Of a DNA stretch of 34,200 nt, positions 12,828 through 22,278 are shown in pieces. Within the stretch, counting starts at the first letter, position 1. Every line of letters starts with the position of its first letter. The stretch spans positions 212,847-247,046 of the forward strand of contig WELB01000021.1 in the NCBI GenBank assembly GCA_009602725.1, in the 5' to 3' direction. The position numbers and the translations under genes are program-made. The DNA comes from Spirogloea muscicola. Its lineage: Eukaryota > Streptophyta > Zygnematophyceae > Spirogloeales > Spirogloeaceae. The notes below the pieces were generated by a model. That model ran no database searches and had not been told where the DNA came from. It saw nothing but the letters and a program-made list of their open reading frames with translations.

Positions 12828-12888
12828 GGCCGGCACGGCGCTCGCTCCGCCTCCTCCGTCGGGAGCCGGCCGAAGCCGAAGCCTCCAT
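12615..12888 (-). CDS. Candidate 5' exon of the PHD/ePHD gene, broken by artefact
   Basis: An ATG at 12888 opens an Ala/Ser/Arg-rich frame (MEASASAGSRRRRRSERR). After the N and poly-A block the sequence continues as a GC-rich frame ending ELPPTPVACSE at a GAG|GTGCGC donor (12615), phase 0, which fits the phase-0 acceptor at 12287 of the next gene body. The reading frame cannot be followed through the artefact, so the exon is inferred from splice phase, composition and position only. Confidence 0.25.
12743..12823. other. Assembly artefact: N followed by exactly 80 A
   Basis: An N at 12743 is followed by 80 uninterrupted A (12744-12823), abruptly flanked by GC-rich trinucleotide sequence on both sides. 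Nothing nearby is AT-rich and there is no upstream gene body that would mark a retroposed poly-A tail. A similar poly-A run begins at 34181 after the same kind of GGCG context, which points to a gap-filling or read artefact. Confidence 0.75.
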
Positions 12889-12889
12889 C

Positions 12890-12891
<2 letters not shown>

Positions 12892-12923
<32 letters not shown>

Positions 12924-12924
12924 A
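12892..12924. repeat. (GCC)n microsatellite
   Basis: About eleven near-perfect GCC units lie just upstream (on the minus strand) of the candidate ATG at 12888. They would sit in the 5' untranslated region of the PHD/ePHD gene, like the tracts before the MOS1-like and GMD genes. Confidence 0.85.
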
Positions 12925-13307
12925 CGCCGGAGCACAGTGCGGCGGGGAGCGCGGGGGAGGTGAGGTGCCCCGGAGGCGAGCCAGCTTCCCCGCCCCCAAC
13001 CCCGCGCCAACTGCCTGCCGGCAGCAGCGGGGCCCAATGCTAGCGGGCTTCCTTGTAATCATCGTCTGGGCAGGCCTCCTACAGCGCTACTTTCGACGTT
13101 GTTCGGCCCCTTTGGGCTTCGTCGTCTCGGGCTGGCTTTCCGCCGCTCTCGCCCCTTTGTGGATGCGCTTGCTATTCCCTCGTTGCCGTTCGTCTTCTGT
13201 TGGCTGGGAGAGCGCAGGGCCCACCTGGCACCCACATCCCTTGGCTGGCTGTTGCAGCGCACTTGCGCTTTGGCCGCTTCTTCGGGGGCTCCGTCGGGAT
13301 CGCTTTC

Positions 13308-13515
13308 CGGCAGCTGCTAGTCTGTCGGATGTGAGGCTCCTCACTCGTAACCACTGAGTGGGCCATCCTCCCCGTTCTGACATCGCATCTTCAGGCCCCC
13401 TCGTAGCTGCGTAGCGCTGTTTAGGCCCCTCCATCATCTGGCCCCTTCGAACCTTTGTCAATTCTCTATCGGGCTGGCTTTTCACAGCCCTTGCCCCCAT
13501 TGGGAGTGCCACTTC
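13308..13515 (+). repeat. Dispersed repeat, copy inverted at 31.6-31.85 kb
   Basis: Two blocks, 13308-13372 (containing GATGTGAGGCTCCTCACTCG) and 13441-13515 (containing TTCACAGCCCTTGCCCCCAT), recur in the same relative order as the reverse complement of 31788-31851 and 31614-31684. The spacing is similar but not equal (about 69 versus 104 bases). The surrounding 13076-13600 has further variants of the GGGCTGGCT...AGCC...GCCCCTTT pattern. No coding potential or transposase is visible; it looks like a non-autonomous or degenerate dispersed element. Confidence 0.8.
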
Positions 13516-13660
13516 TCTCCGTCGCCGTGCCACTCTTACGCCGTACGCCGACTACCCGGCGGATGGATAATGCGTCTGTTCATATCCCCCCAGCGGTCCA
13601 TGGCCCAACGCCTTGCAACTGCTGCGGTGCTGGCCGTGCTCTAGCTGCTAGCACTTAGCA

Positions 13661-13748
13661 CTCCGGCTCCTCCAGACCTTGTCCAGTCCTTTGGGCTGGC
13701 CTCTCACAGCCACCAGTCAATCTGGCCGCGCTTTCTTCGAGCTGCAGC
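13661..13748 (+). repeat. Dispersed repeat, direct copy at 21791-21873
   Basis: The block CTCC-GCTCC-CCAGACCTTGTCCA...GGGCTGGCCTCTC...AGCCACCAG...AATCTGGCCGCGCTT is present here and, with scattered substitutions, at 21791-21873 in the same orientation. A shorter relative lies at 21507-21545. It shares the GGGCTGGC-core with the repeat beside it. Confidence 0.8.
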
Positions 13749-13920
13749 CTCTGGCTTTCGTCAAGGAGAAAGACGCTTCCAGTAGAGGGCGATGGCTGCA
13801 GGGCCAGCAAAGGGGAGCTTCCCGGCATCAACACTGCCGGATCGCTTGCCCAGGTGTTCCTAATGCGGCTGTCTGTCTCCTTCCAACGCTCCCTGGCTCA
13901 CGCCGTGCACTTGCGGGCAG

Positions 13921-14085
13921 GCCGCGCTGTGGCTGCTGCTTCTGGGACTCGGCGGGGTGCCTCTTTTCCAGCTGCAACTTACTCCGACTTGCTGCTGCTA
14001 ACTCGGGGTTACTGAGCTCCCATCCGCTGTAGTCTCTTGTAAATCACACATAGCTGTGTGATTTAGGCGCCTCTCGGCCCTTTGG
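13921..14085 (+). repeat. Dispersed repeat, direct copy at 32130-32266
   Basis: This stretch shares long, lightly diverged blocks with 32130-32266, such as GCCTCTTTTCCAGCTGCAA, TTACTCCGACTTGC, and GGTTTACTGAGCTCCCAT (here with one base changed). The copy here carries extra sequence forming a perfect palindrome near its end. No open frame is shared between the copies. Confidence 0.8.
14040..14065. repeat. Perfect 11-bp inverted repeat with 4-base loop
   Basis: Arms TAAATCACACA and TGTGTGATTTA flank TAGC. It sits inside the repeat copy at 13921-14085, while the sister copy at 32.2 kb keeps only the central CATAGCTGTATG and has lost the arms. It could be a repeat terminus or a cruciform-forming site. 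Confidence 0.7.
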
Positions 14086-15064
14086 ACCTTTTTGATTCGA
14101 GTGATCAACGGAATTGCTTCCCGCAGAAGGAAGAAAGCTCATTCCGGCGGCTACTCTTTCTGTCTTGCGACTACTAAGTAGAGGTTTACCAAGTGATAAT
14201 CCTCCATGGTCCTTGCTTTCATATGTGTTGGAGTGAACAAGGAGCGAGCGACAGTACTGCAATAGCTGCTAACAGCCAGCCATGTGTAACGAGAGCGAGC
14301 AACTTAGCAACAATTTATTGACAGTCGGTCATTCTTGACAGTAGCCCAGACAGGTGGAGAAGGTCATTAGAGGGCATGGCTGTGAAGCCAACCGCCAGCC
14401 TATGAGAATGAGTCGCAAAGTCGGTTTAGAATATGCATCAGAAACCGAGGTGAAGCTGTTATGGTGACATGTGAGCAAGCGACAGGTTTGAAGCTCTCGA
14501 TGCACCTTCCGGACCTGCTGGCGCTGGCACATAAAGTCTCAATGCCAGCGACCAAGCTTAGAATACTCGACAACCAATAGAAGGATGCCAGAAGCGAGTC
14601 CCTCGAAAGGCATCAGAGCGAAATGCGGCGCTGCAATTCCGATAGAGGTGCATGCCATGCTGCACGCACTTTGGCAGTGACAATGAGGAGACAATCTGAG
14701 CTGCCCATGTTTGCACGCTTGTTCCTCCACGTTTCAGATATTGAAGTTCGTTATGCCAGAGGCGCTCCTCCAATGACTTGTACTCGTCACACGGACATAA
14801 TGGATGACTGCAGGCACAGGCTGAGCTCTAAGGTCTTCTTTGGATTGTGACCAGCATCTTGCTTGTATGGAGTATGTCAACGAGGGCGTCCAAATGTTGG
14901 AATCTGTGGGTAATGACCATTGTTAGCATACCCTCGGTGCAGGCCGCTATGCCAAGGTCCTCTTCTGAAGTACCAAAGATGACATCTTGATTGTAAGTTG
15001 AGAATGAAGGCAAATTCACAATCCCCTTGTCAGATATCTGAGAGGATGGTTGGAGGCCAGAAAA
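14086..15064. other. Spacer, no gene seen
   Basis: Only short, motif-free open frames are present on either strand, none extendable by plausible splicing. The right end is the 3' flank of PPME1. No repeat shared with other parts of the window was found. Confidence 0.5.
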
Positions 15065-18000
15065 TCACACCTCCACACCGCGGGGGCCAATGCGGTTGCG
15101 CGAGACAAACGCGAGCACCGCGGACGCAAACTCGTCTGGGTCGTCCTCCTGTATCGCATGGCCTGCGTGCCGCACGACGAGCATCTGGAACCGTCCCTGC
15201 ATCTGGGCGATGGTTAAGGACCTGCAAAGCAAGGCCCCGCCCATCATCCCGTCAGCTACAGCCCTTGACCAGACATCAGCAAGATATTCGTGAAACACTA
15301 ACCCCTCTAGCGTGAACCGTAGACCCAACCCATATTCCAATACCCAACTTCTAGAATCTTGGCCCCGGTCCCCTAAGTCTACCACCAGTTCCTGAAGATC
15401 CGTCTTTACATATTGATTTACTCAATGGCTGCTAGATGGCAGCCCAATAGTGCCTTGCGATACATGAAATTGAAACAGATGCTGGGCTACGAACTGGTCA
15501 ACGGAGACAAGGAGGCCTGCTCTTCGCACTTGTCGAGCCGATCGGTGCCGGCGAGGAGTAGCAGCTTTGCAACGGGGCAGCTCAGAAACACGTCCGACAG
15601 GCCCTCGTACCTAGTTAAATAAGATTAGTGTCATGATGCCTAGCCATTGAATTCTGTTGGGCAAGAGCCTGAAAATTGCAAGAAATGCTGCTGAGCCACG
15701 GAGTCCTTGTGGCACAGACTGCAATCTGTGGCTATGCAGATGCTCATGTTCCTTACATAAGCAGCAAGATTGGGGTATGTGTTGCCGTACCAGCCCTGCC
15801 AGTACGGTTCGCTCTCCTCAAGAGGTGTCAGCCACTTGTACCTGCACGAATTTAGACTTGGGTCATCACACGAGGTCACATGAGAAACTTGCATGAATCA
15901 CAACACAGCCACAGATGTCAGATAGACATGCTGATTTGAAACTTGATTCCTTGATCATACATTCCTGTTAAGCAACATGCTGTATCACTGTACCACCCAC
16001 TTAGGACAGGTCCAAACACACAAGGACTGGACACACTGCGGCAGCATGCAGCTTGCCTTCCCCATCGGCTCAATGACAATCATCACATACTTTCCACTGA
16101 CGGGATCCTGCCAGAGCGTGGACGGCACCGAGACCCTGGCGGAGTCCACGTTTCGGAGGGAGCCGCACCGCACGCTCCACTCGATCTGCAGGAGGTGGCC
16201 AACCGGCCTAAACATCAGGAGCAAAGATTGTCTATAGGAGTGCATAGAGGATCTTTTGATCTCAAGGACGGTATATGCAAAGGCTCCAAGCTACAATGAG
16301 CGACTCTTTCTGGATTGCTCGACACAAGCAGGCCATGCCCATTGGAGTGCTGGAGTGATTTCTCGAGTGATTGAATTTTCAAACTGTGTTTCGCATCAGC
16401 ATCCTTTGGTCTTGCTCTTACAGAAAGGCATGTGCAGGAAGGTGAAACTCTTACAGCCTTCTCAAGGGAGGGGAAGGAGGGAGGCCGGTTCGCCAGGATG
16501 CTCTGCATGAACTGCAGCGATGACATGGCCGTGCCCTGCGGTACACGAACGAGAGCGACGACCAGCGCACAGGAGATGAAGTCAGAGGCTGCAAGCACGA
16601 ACATCAGCTGGTCTGCAACTCAGAGAAGCTCTGAGCCCATGAACTGACTCGGCCAGGTCCGCACCTCCACCACATCAACCACGACCAGGGCCGCAAGCGT
16701 CGGGAGCTCCCGGCTCGCAGCGACGCGCACGGCAATGGCCCCTCCCATGCTGGCTCCTCACATGTCAGACAAGTACCACAATAACAGTGCCGTGAGACTA
16801 CAGTGGGCAATGGCACCCTGCAGCGTAGCAGTGCTTGGAAGAAGCACATGATTGATGTAAGGTAGAGTAGATCTAAGGGTCTAGGGGTACTTTAGAGACG
16901 AACAGCGGTGGAAATGTGGGCCGTCTGCACCTGTGCCCAACAAGGACAATGGCAGGCGGGTTGTCGCCGAACATCGCCTGCACGAGCGCCACCACGTCCT
17001 TGCACAAAGTCTGTGGCAAGCAAGCAATGAGTGTATGAAGAGCCCTCATCCGGAGAGCCCCAAGAGCACAGAGCATGACCATCTGTTGCTGGCACAACAA
17101 AAGTGCATTCTGATGGTGGGAAATGTTTGCGAGGACAAGGAAGTTGGCAGAAGGAGAAAGCGGAAGGTGGAAGAGCCAAGCGGCAAAGGTATGCCGCCTA
17201 AATTTGAGGACGCTCAGTACTGGCAGGGGTCCTTAGGGTTCTCATTTTGCAGCTAAGGACTCACAAAGCATATTAGAGATGTATGTTGACGGAGGAGGGG
17301 GTCCAAAGTCAGAGGAGGGAGGGGAGGCGAACGAGGCGGCAATTGGGCGATGGACAGCCATCCATTCACCTGCGAGGAGAGGTCGCGGTCATCAGCGGTG
17401 CAAGAGCTCCCGTGCCCACGTAGGTCCGGAGCCACGACTCTCACTTGCTCTCTGAGGTGCTTGGCTGCGAGAGCGAATGACAGCCTGCAGGCCCATGAAG
17501 GTACTGCCTCGCTTAATCGGTCGCCTCCTTCGTTGCACGAGCAAAGACAACATAATTACATAGAAATTGATTGAAACCCGTTGGCTACATCGGCTAGCAA
17601 GCAGGGCTGAGGGAAATGACAGCTCTAGCGCAATTGGCTGCGCTCACCCAGAGTACCCGCCTCCGTGCAGGCAGAGGACGACCGGCCCCTCGCTGCCAGC
17701 AGTGTATACGTGGAACACCTGCAGGGCGATCTCAAGGAGAGCATCAAGGCAAGCTCTGCCAAATGCTTTACCAAAACAACCCGAAACCTGTAAATCCTAA
17801 ACCCCAGCCCCTACCCTTAACCCTAACCTCTAACCCCCTAAAACCTAAAAGAGAGGGGCTCTTCTAGTAGAGGGTGATGGCTGTGACTGGCCAGAAAATC
17901 GGATAAAGATATTGAAGCGGCCAGATAAGCGTTGGAGCACACAGCGACTTAAGTGGCCACTGGGTGCTCGAAGCCAGCAGGAGTGGAGGACAAGGGAGGC

Positions 18001-18243
18001 GTTTCAGGCGGGAAGGCTGGACGCCAGATGCCAGCAATGGGTCCCGGCGCTCACGTCGCCGGTCCCGGGGATGGCGACGTCGGTGGCGGCGTCGAAGTAA
18101 GGCGTCCATGGCAATGGCGCATACTTGTCGCTGCCGCCGCCGCCGTCAGGGCCTGACCTGCGGCAGTGGCACACACCCGTCAGTCGCCAAGTAGCGGGAA
18201 GTCGTAGGCGAGAGGTCGGGGGTTCGAGCCCCGGCGGTGTCAT
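15065..18243 (-). CDS. PPME1: Protein phosphatase methylesterase 1 (PP2A demethylase), 10 exons
   Basis: Minus-strand exons: 18055-18243 (or 18157), 17648-17718, 17370-17484, 16931-17010, 16665-16749, 16455-16535, 16091-16185, 15791-15841, 15530-15610, 15065-15221; all phases fit, giving about 334 residues. It is an alpha/beta hydrolase that removes the C-terminal methyl ester from the PP2A catalytic subunit. Visible family marks are APLPWTPYFDAATDVAIPG at the N-terminus, the oxyanion HGGGYSG, VVAPDLRGHG, the nucleophile elbow GHSMGG (Ser152), VVVDVVEGTAM (Asp177, 25 residues on as in the human enzyme), SLEKAIEWSV, EPYWQGWYEGLS, PVAKLLLLAGTDRLDK, and the catalytic His304 in HAGHAIQED. The acidic insertion of the human enzyme is absent. 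The start is uncertain: ATG 18243 lies in a tRNA-like sequence, and a CCGCAG acceptor allows the first recognised exon to begin at 18157 with an unseen exon upstream. Confidence 0.94.
17791..17850. repeat. Degenerate telomere-like (CCCTAAA-type) tract in PPME1 intron 1
   Basis: About 60 bases made of variants of CCCTAA/CCCTAAA (CCTAAACCCC, CCCTTAACCCTAACC, CCCCCTAAAACCTAAAAG). It lies inside the first recognised intron of PPME1 (17719-18054), antisense to that gene. It is short and degenerate, so it is an interstitial tract and not a chromosome end. Confidence 0.8.
18173..18243 (+). other. tRNA-like sequence (possible tRNA-derived SINE head or pseudo-tRNA)
   Basis: The plus strand contains a B-box-like GGTTCGAGCCC at 18221-18231. 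Upstream is a weaker A-box-like TCGCCAAGTAG at about 18184, and the ends ACACC and GGTGT can pair as a short acceptor-like stem. However, the T-stem pairs in only three of five positions in the canonical register, and I cannot draw a full anticodon arm. It is therefore not called as a functional tRNA. On the opposite strand it overlaps the first possible start codon of PPME1. Confidence 0.3.
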
Positions 18244-18267
18244 GCACGAAAGCCATAGCTATCTGAC

Positions 18268-18543
18268 GGCGCGCACCTTCCGCCGCCGCCGGAGGCGGCG
18301 GAGCGGTGCATGCTCTGCGCATAGCGGGAGGCGGGCGCCGGCGCCGGCGCCGCCGCCGCCGCGCCGGCGGCGCGCGTGGTACTCGAGCAGGCGCTCGCGG
18401 AAGGGCGCGCAGAAGTAGAGCGCCTGCAGGACGGAGTTGCAGTAGCAGGTGTTGCCGAAGTTCTCGAGGCCAAAGTAGCGCTCGCCCTCGGGGAAGGCGT
18501 CGCCCAGCGCCTTCTCCAGCTTCGACCCCGAGCTGCCCATCAA
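18268..18543 (-). pseudogene. Orphan first exon of a USP12/USP46-type deubiquitinase
   Basis: From ATG 18543 the minus strand reads [16 protein letters not shown], then the Cys-box of ubiquitin-specific proteases: [20 protein letters not shown] and [19 protein letters not shown]. The match to the USP12/46 family N-terminus is close, and the catalytic Cys of GNTCYCNS is present. After about residue 60 the frame becomes Gly/Arg-rich GC-repeat translation, with a possible AAG|GTGCGC donor near 18268. The rest of the enzyme (finger, thumb, catalytic His/Asp boxes) is absent: downstream on this strand PPME1 begins within 30 to 110 bases. It is either a real truncated copy or one side of a misjoin in the GC-rich sequence around 18240-18370. 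Upstream is a GC-rich leader and then the 457-base gap. Confidence 0.8.
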
Positions 18544-18658
18544 GGAGGACCCGCCGCCGCCGCCGGCGCCGCCGCTGCCGCTGCAGCCGGCTCAGCAGGC
18601 CCTCGCCCGCCCTGCCACTCTCGATTCTGGCTTTTCCAAGTGCCTCCAGTCGCCACTT

Positions 18659-19115
18659 NNNNNNNNNNNNNNNNNNNNNNNNNNNNNNNNNNNNNNNNNN
18701 NNNNNNNNNNNNNNNNNNNNNNNNNNNNNNNNNNNNNNNNNNNNNNNNNNNNNNNNNNNNNNNNNNNNNNNNNNNNNNNNNNNNNNNNNNNNNNNNNNNN
18801 NNNNNNNNNNNNNNNNNNNNNNNNNNNNNNNNNNNNNNNNNNNNNNNNNNNNNNNNNNNNNNNNNNNNNNNNNNNNNNNNNNNNNNNNNNNNNNNNNNNN
18901 NNNNNNNNNNNNNNNNNNNNNNNNNNNNNNNNNNNNNNNNNNNNNNNNNNNNNNNNNNNNNNNNNNNNNNNNNNNNNNNNNNNNNNNNNNNNNNNNNNNN
19001 NNNNNNNNNNNNNNNNNNNNNNNNNNNNNNNNNNNNNNNNNNNNNNNNNNNNNNNNNNNNNNNNNNNNNNNNNNNNNNNNNNNNNNNNNNNNNNNNNNNN
19101 NNNNNNNNNNNNNNN
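18659..19115. other. Assembly gap of 457 N
   Basis: The gap lies between two divergent 5' ends, the USP12/46-like exon (-) and the ribosomal protein S6 gene (+). It presumably hides the S6 start codon and first part of the transit peptide, and possibly a shared promoter. GC-rich trinucleotide sequence flanks both sides. Confidence 0.95.
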
Positions 19116-20478
19116 GCGCCGGTGCTGCGCCACGGTGGCGGCGGCCGCGGGGCCGGGCGCCGGCGACTACCCGGCGGCGCCCAGGAGGAAGGCCGCGGAG
19201 GCGGCGGCCGAGCCACGCCGGCTCCCCGAGTTCCAGGACCTCGACGATGGTACGACGACCTTAAACCCCAAACCCTGACACCCCACGTAACGTTGCAGCG
19301 CAGCCGGATTCAGTGACTGACAATCTAGTGACTGCCCATGCCAAGCCTGCTTTCACTGTTATAACCAACATTAGTGAGAAAGTTTACGATATGCTCTGCA
19401 AGCTTGTGAAGATCATCTGTTCTAGTGCGTGCAGCGCCGCTTTCATTGGCAGCACCCCCTTAGTGGGCCAGCAAGCCCGGCGTTGCAGCGTACTCACGTC
19501 TGGCGGCGCTGCTTCGGACGCACTGCAGAGGATCTGGAGCTCCTGCTTGAGCTGGACTTTGAGAGCGGCAAGGACGCCGAGATCAGTCAGTCCCGCCGGC
19601 CCCCACCTCGCAATAATGCGCGCCGCCTCGAGGCTGCGGCGCCTCAGCTGCGGAGTTGCTTGTGACGAGAATGTATGGTATGCAGCGGGACAGCCGGGCG
19701 GCAGCTCGCTCCCACCCGGCTCACGACGTGGTGCCGGTGCTTGGCATGGCGCCAGACCGGCACTACGAGATCATGTTCCTGGTCGGGGAGAACCACCTCG
19801 AGGAGGTGCCAAAGGTCGTCAAGAGTGTGCAAGGTGCGGCCTAAGCCCCCATGCCTCCTTGACTAATGCTCTCGGCATGTAATCAAGGCCGGCCCGAGCA
19901 GTGCTCTTGCCGCTGCTTTTGCGTGGGGGGATAGTCAGCACATCCTGACATCGGTCAGATGCAGCGAGTTGCTGCTTCAAGGCTGAGCCAATTGTTTGCT
20001 TGCTGAATAAAGTCGCCGACTGACTTGTGTCTCTCTCACACTTGCAGCATTTGTGGACGGCTGCCATGGTAAGACCTGGAGGCTCAATGATTGGGGCCTG
20101 CGGACTTTGGCATACCCAATCCAGAAACAGCGACGTGCTAACTACGTGCTCATGAATGTGGAGATTCCACGGCACCTCATCAACGATCTCGAGAAGCAGC
20201 TGATGGCTGACGAGCGCATAGTCCGGCAGCTCATCACGCGGCAAAAGGCCGCCGTCACTCAAGAATCTATGCCGCCGCCGCAATACAATCAGCTCCCTCC
20301 TGGCGAGGAGACAGATGAGGAGGCTGAGATCACCGGCAGTCTTGAGGATGGCGAGGAGGACGACGAGGAAGATGAGGAGGACGAATATGAGGAGAGTGAA
20401 GATGGGGAGGAGGAGGGCGGCGATGGGGAGGCACAGGGCCACATGCTGGCGTCGAAGCAGCAGGAATTTGTCAGGTAA
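19116..20478 (+). CDS. Organellar (probably plastid) ribosomal protein bS6, 5' end in gap
   Basis: Exons: before 19116 to 19249, 19529 to about 19585, 19705-19833, 20048-20478. The S6 fold begins at RHYEIMFLVGENHLEEVPK and continues with VKSVQ|AFVDGCHGK, WRLNDWGLRTLAYPIQKQRR, ANYVLMNVEIP and LEKQLMADERIVRQLITRQ, the bacterial S6 core that binds 16S rRNA with S18. The N-terminal extension (TVAAAAGPGAGDYPAAPRRK) suggests a transit peptide. A linker LPEFQDLDD|EDLELLLELDFESG crosses the first intron in phase. Joining exon 2 to the S6 core needs either a ~119-base intron (GTCAGT donor at 19586, CAG acceptor ending 19704, phase 1 on both sides) or a one-base frameshift near 19650. The C-terminus has an acidic Asp/Glu tail of about 50 residues absent from bacterial S6. 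The stop at 20476 lies inside a possible AG|GTAATG donor, so a further exon is not excluded. Confidence 0.85.
19261..19284 (+). promoter_or_regulatory. Telo-box-like AAACCC repeats in S6 intron 1
   Basis: TTAAACCCCAAACCCTGACA starts 12 bases downstream of the donor of the first visible S6 exon, in the sense orientation. In land plants, telo-boxes (AAACCCTAA) near the 5' ends of ribosomal-protein genes act in coordinated expression. A regulatory role here is inference from that, since the match is imperfect. Confidence 0.4.
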
Positions 20479-22278
20479 TGCCGCTTATTTGTGCTGGTGC
20501 TGGTCCCAAGGGTGGAGAAGCTGGAAGCAGCGCACGCAACCGTCGTTTGCCTCTGGCTGCTGGCAGTAGCCCTCTGCTCGGTTGCAAAGTGAACACCCTC
20601 TTTTGAGCTACTCGGTCTGTTTTGAGTCTCTCATTAGTGTATCTTATCAGTGAGATGCGCGTCCTGGCAAGTCCATGCCTAGGATGATCACCCTCCCCGT
20701 TGACACATCTTCCTGGTGCTCATGCCATTTGCTCCTCGTCTTTGTAGTCGTTGTCATCCTCTGTATCCTTGCTTTTTGGGCCAACTCTTGTTGCACAAGC
20801 GCGTTTCAGTCTTGTAAAGCCTTCAGGCACAAGTTCCGGCTCTGTGTTGGCCACTCTTGTCCATATTCGGGCAGGCTCCAACAAACCCACTGCTCTTAAG
20901 GGAAGCCCAGGTCATGCTACTCTTTGCAGTTCTCCTGTATCTTTGTCTGCCTGTCCAGTCATGCTTCGTATGCCTCAATCTAGATGTCTTGGCCAGTGTG
21001 GGCTCCGTGCCTCCCTGCTACTGTGACCAGTCCACTGACTTGCAGATAAAGGGCCTGTGACAAGAGTAGGTCATCTTTGATTTCCTATATGCTGGGACTA
21101 GTCCATCGCGGGACGTTCCACTCGCGACAGAAAGCATCTCCCATTGAGGGCGGGGTGCAGTCCTTGTTTCTCTGTACCTTCAAGGACCTTGCTTTTCTTG
21201 TTGTCTTCCCTAACCTTTGCCCCCTGGGAAGAAATCAAAAATCGCATGCACCTCTTGGTGGGCTGCTTTCAGACTGGCCAAGCACAACCGCTGCACCTCT
21301 GAAGGAGCTATCAGATCTTCTTTCGGGCTGGCTATACGCAGCATTGTCCCACTAAAGGGTCTCCGTCCCTAACCACTCCTGTATACATGAGCTACTTACC
21401 TTGGCCATCGCCCTTCTTGGTTGGCTCATTTCCTTCCACTTCTCTTTTTCTGCCACCAAAATCTCCTGTCGTTAGGTGACCTTTTTGCTTTCCGGGCCCA
21501 TTAGACCTTGTCCATCCTTTGGTCTGGCCTCTCACAGCCAGCGGGAAATGCTCGCCCACAGATAGTGCTCGCCCATTGTCGACGCTTTTCCGTACGTCCA
21601 AATCTGCATTTGTTGACTAGAGATTATTGAGCGTCTGTCCGCTTGTTGGGCAGGCTCGTCCTGCATTTACAAATCTTGTTCCTATGTTGGGCTGGCCCAG
21701 CCATTGCCTTCACATTGTGAGAAGACGAATTGGTTCTTCCACTGGAAAAGGAAATCATTGTCTAAATGGTGCAAGGGCTGTGAACAGCCACTCCGACTCC
21801 TTCAGACCTTGTCCATTCTTTTGGGCTGGCCTCTCCCAGCCACCAGTTAATCTGGCCGCGCTTGCTGCAGCCCGAAAAGACTAAGAGCTGTTTACTCCTT
21901 ACTAGTCGTTGCGAACCGCCACCAACTTCGTCGTTCACCAAGTGGAAGAAACACTCCCGCCCCGGCCCACACCAAGTGGGGGCGGGGCGGGAGGCCGATC
22001 CTCTGCGGGAGAGCGATCGTCCCACTACTGAAATAGGTGGGCCGCCCCGATGCCCACAGAGGAGTCGACACCCGCAGGGCTTCTTTTCATCCGGACCGGC
22101 TACTCCGGTTATTCGGCAGCGCTCGGCGGGCCCGGGAGCCGGAGCCCGCGGTAACCGCGGTCGGATAACCCCGCCCGTCGCCCCTCCCCACGCCCGACGA
22201 AGCCCCCTGCCGGCAGCCGACCACTGGCGTCGGGCGGGCTGACCGTTAGCTTCGCTTTCCCTCCCCCGCCACCGGGCC
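20479..22278. other. Spacer between S6 and GMD with dispersed repeats
   Basis: No supported gene. From about 21300 the stretch carries several diverged GGGCTGGCT-type repeat units (21319-21350, 21507-21545, 21690-21710) before the clear copy at 21791-21873. From about 21940 onward it turns GC-rich, presumably the GMD promoter and leader. Confidence 0.5.
21791..21873 (+). repeat. Dispersed repeat, direct copy of 13661-13748
   Basis: It shares AGACCTTGTCCA, TTTGGGCTGGCCTCTC, AGCCACCAGT and AATCTGGCCGCGCTT in the same order and spacing as 13661-13748, with scattered substitutions and a short deletion after the last block. Confidence 0.8.

Noticed and set aside
12459-13357. Open frames rich in Lys (plus strand) or Phe (minus strand)
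   Set aside because: They are translations of the 80-A block and cannot be real protein sequence.
17791-17850. Chromosome-end telomere
   Set aside because: The tract is only about 60 bases, degenerate, and flanked on both sides by PPME1 exons.
18173-18243. Functional tRNA gene
   Set aside because: The T-stem mismatches in two of five canonical positions and no full anticodon arm could be drawn; kept only as a tRNA-like feature.
18146-19316. Long open frames spanning the 457-N gap on both strands
   Set aside because: They are open only because N codons are not stops; the flanks belong to different genes on opposite strands.
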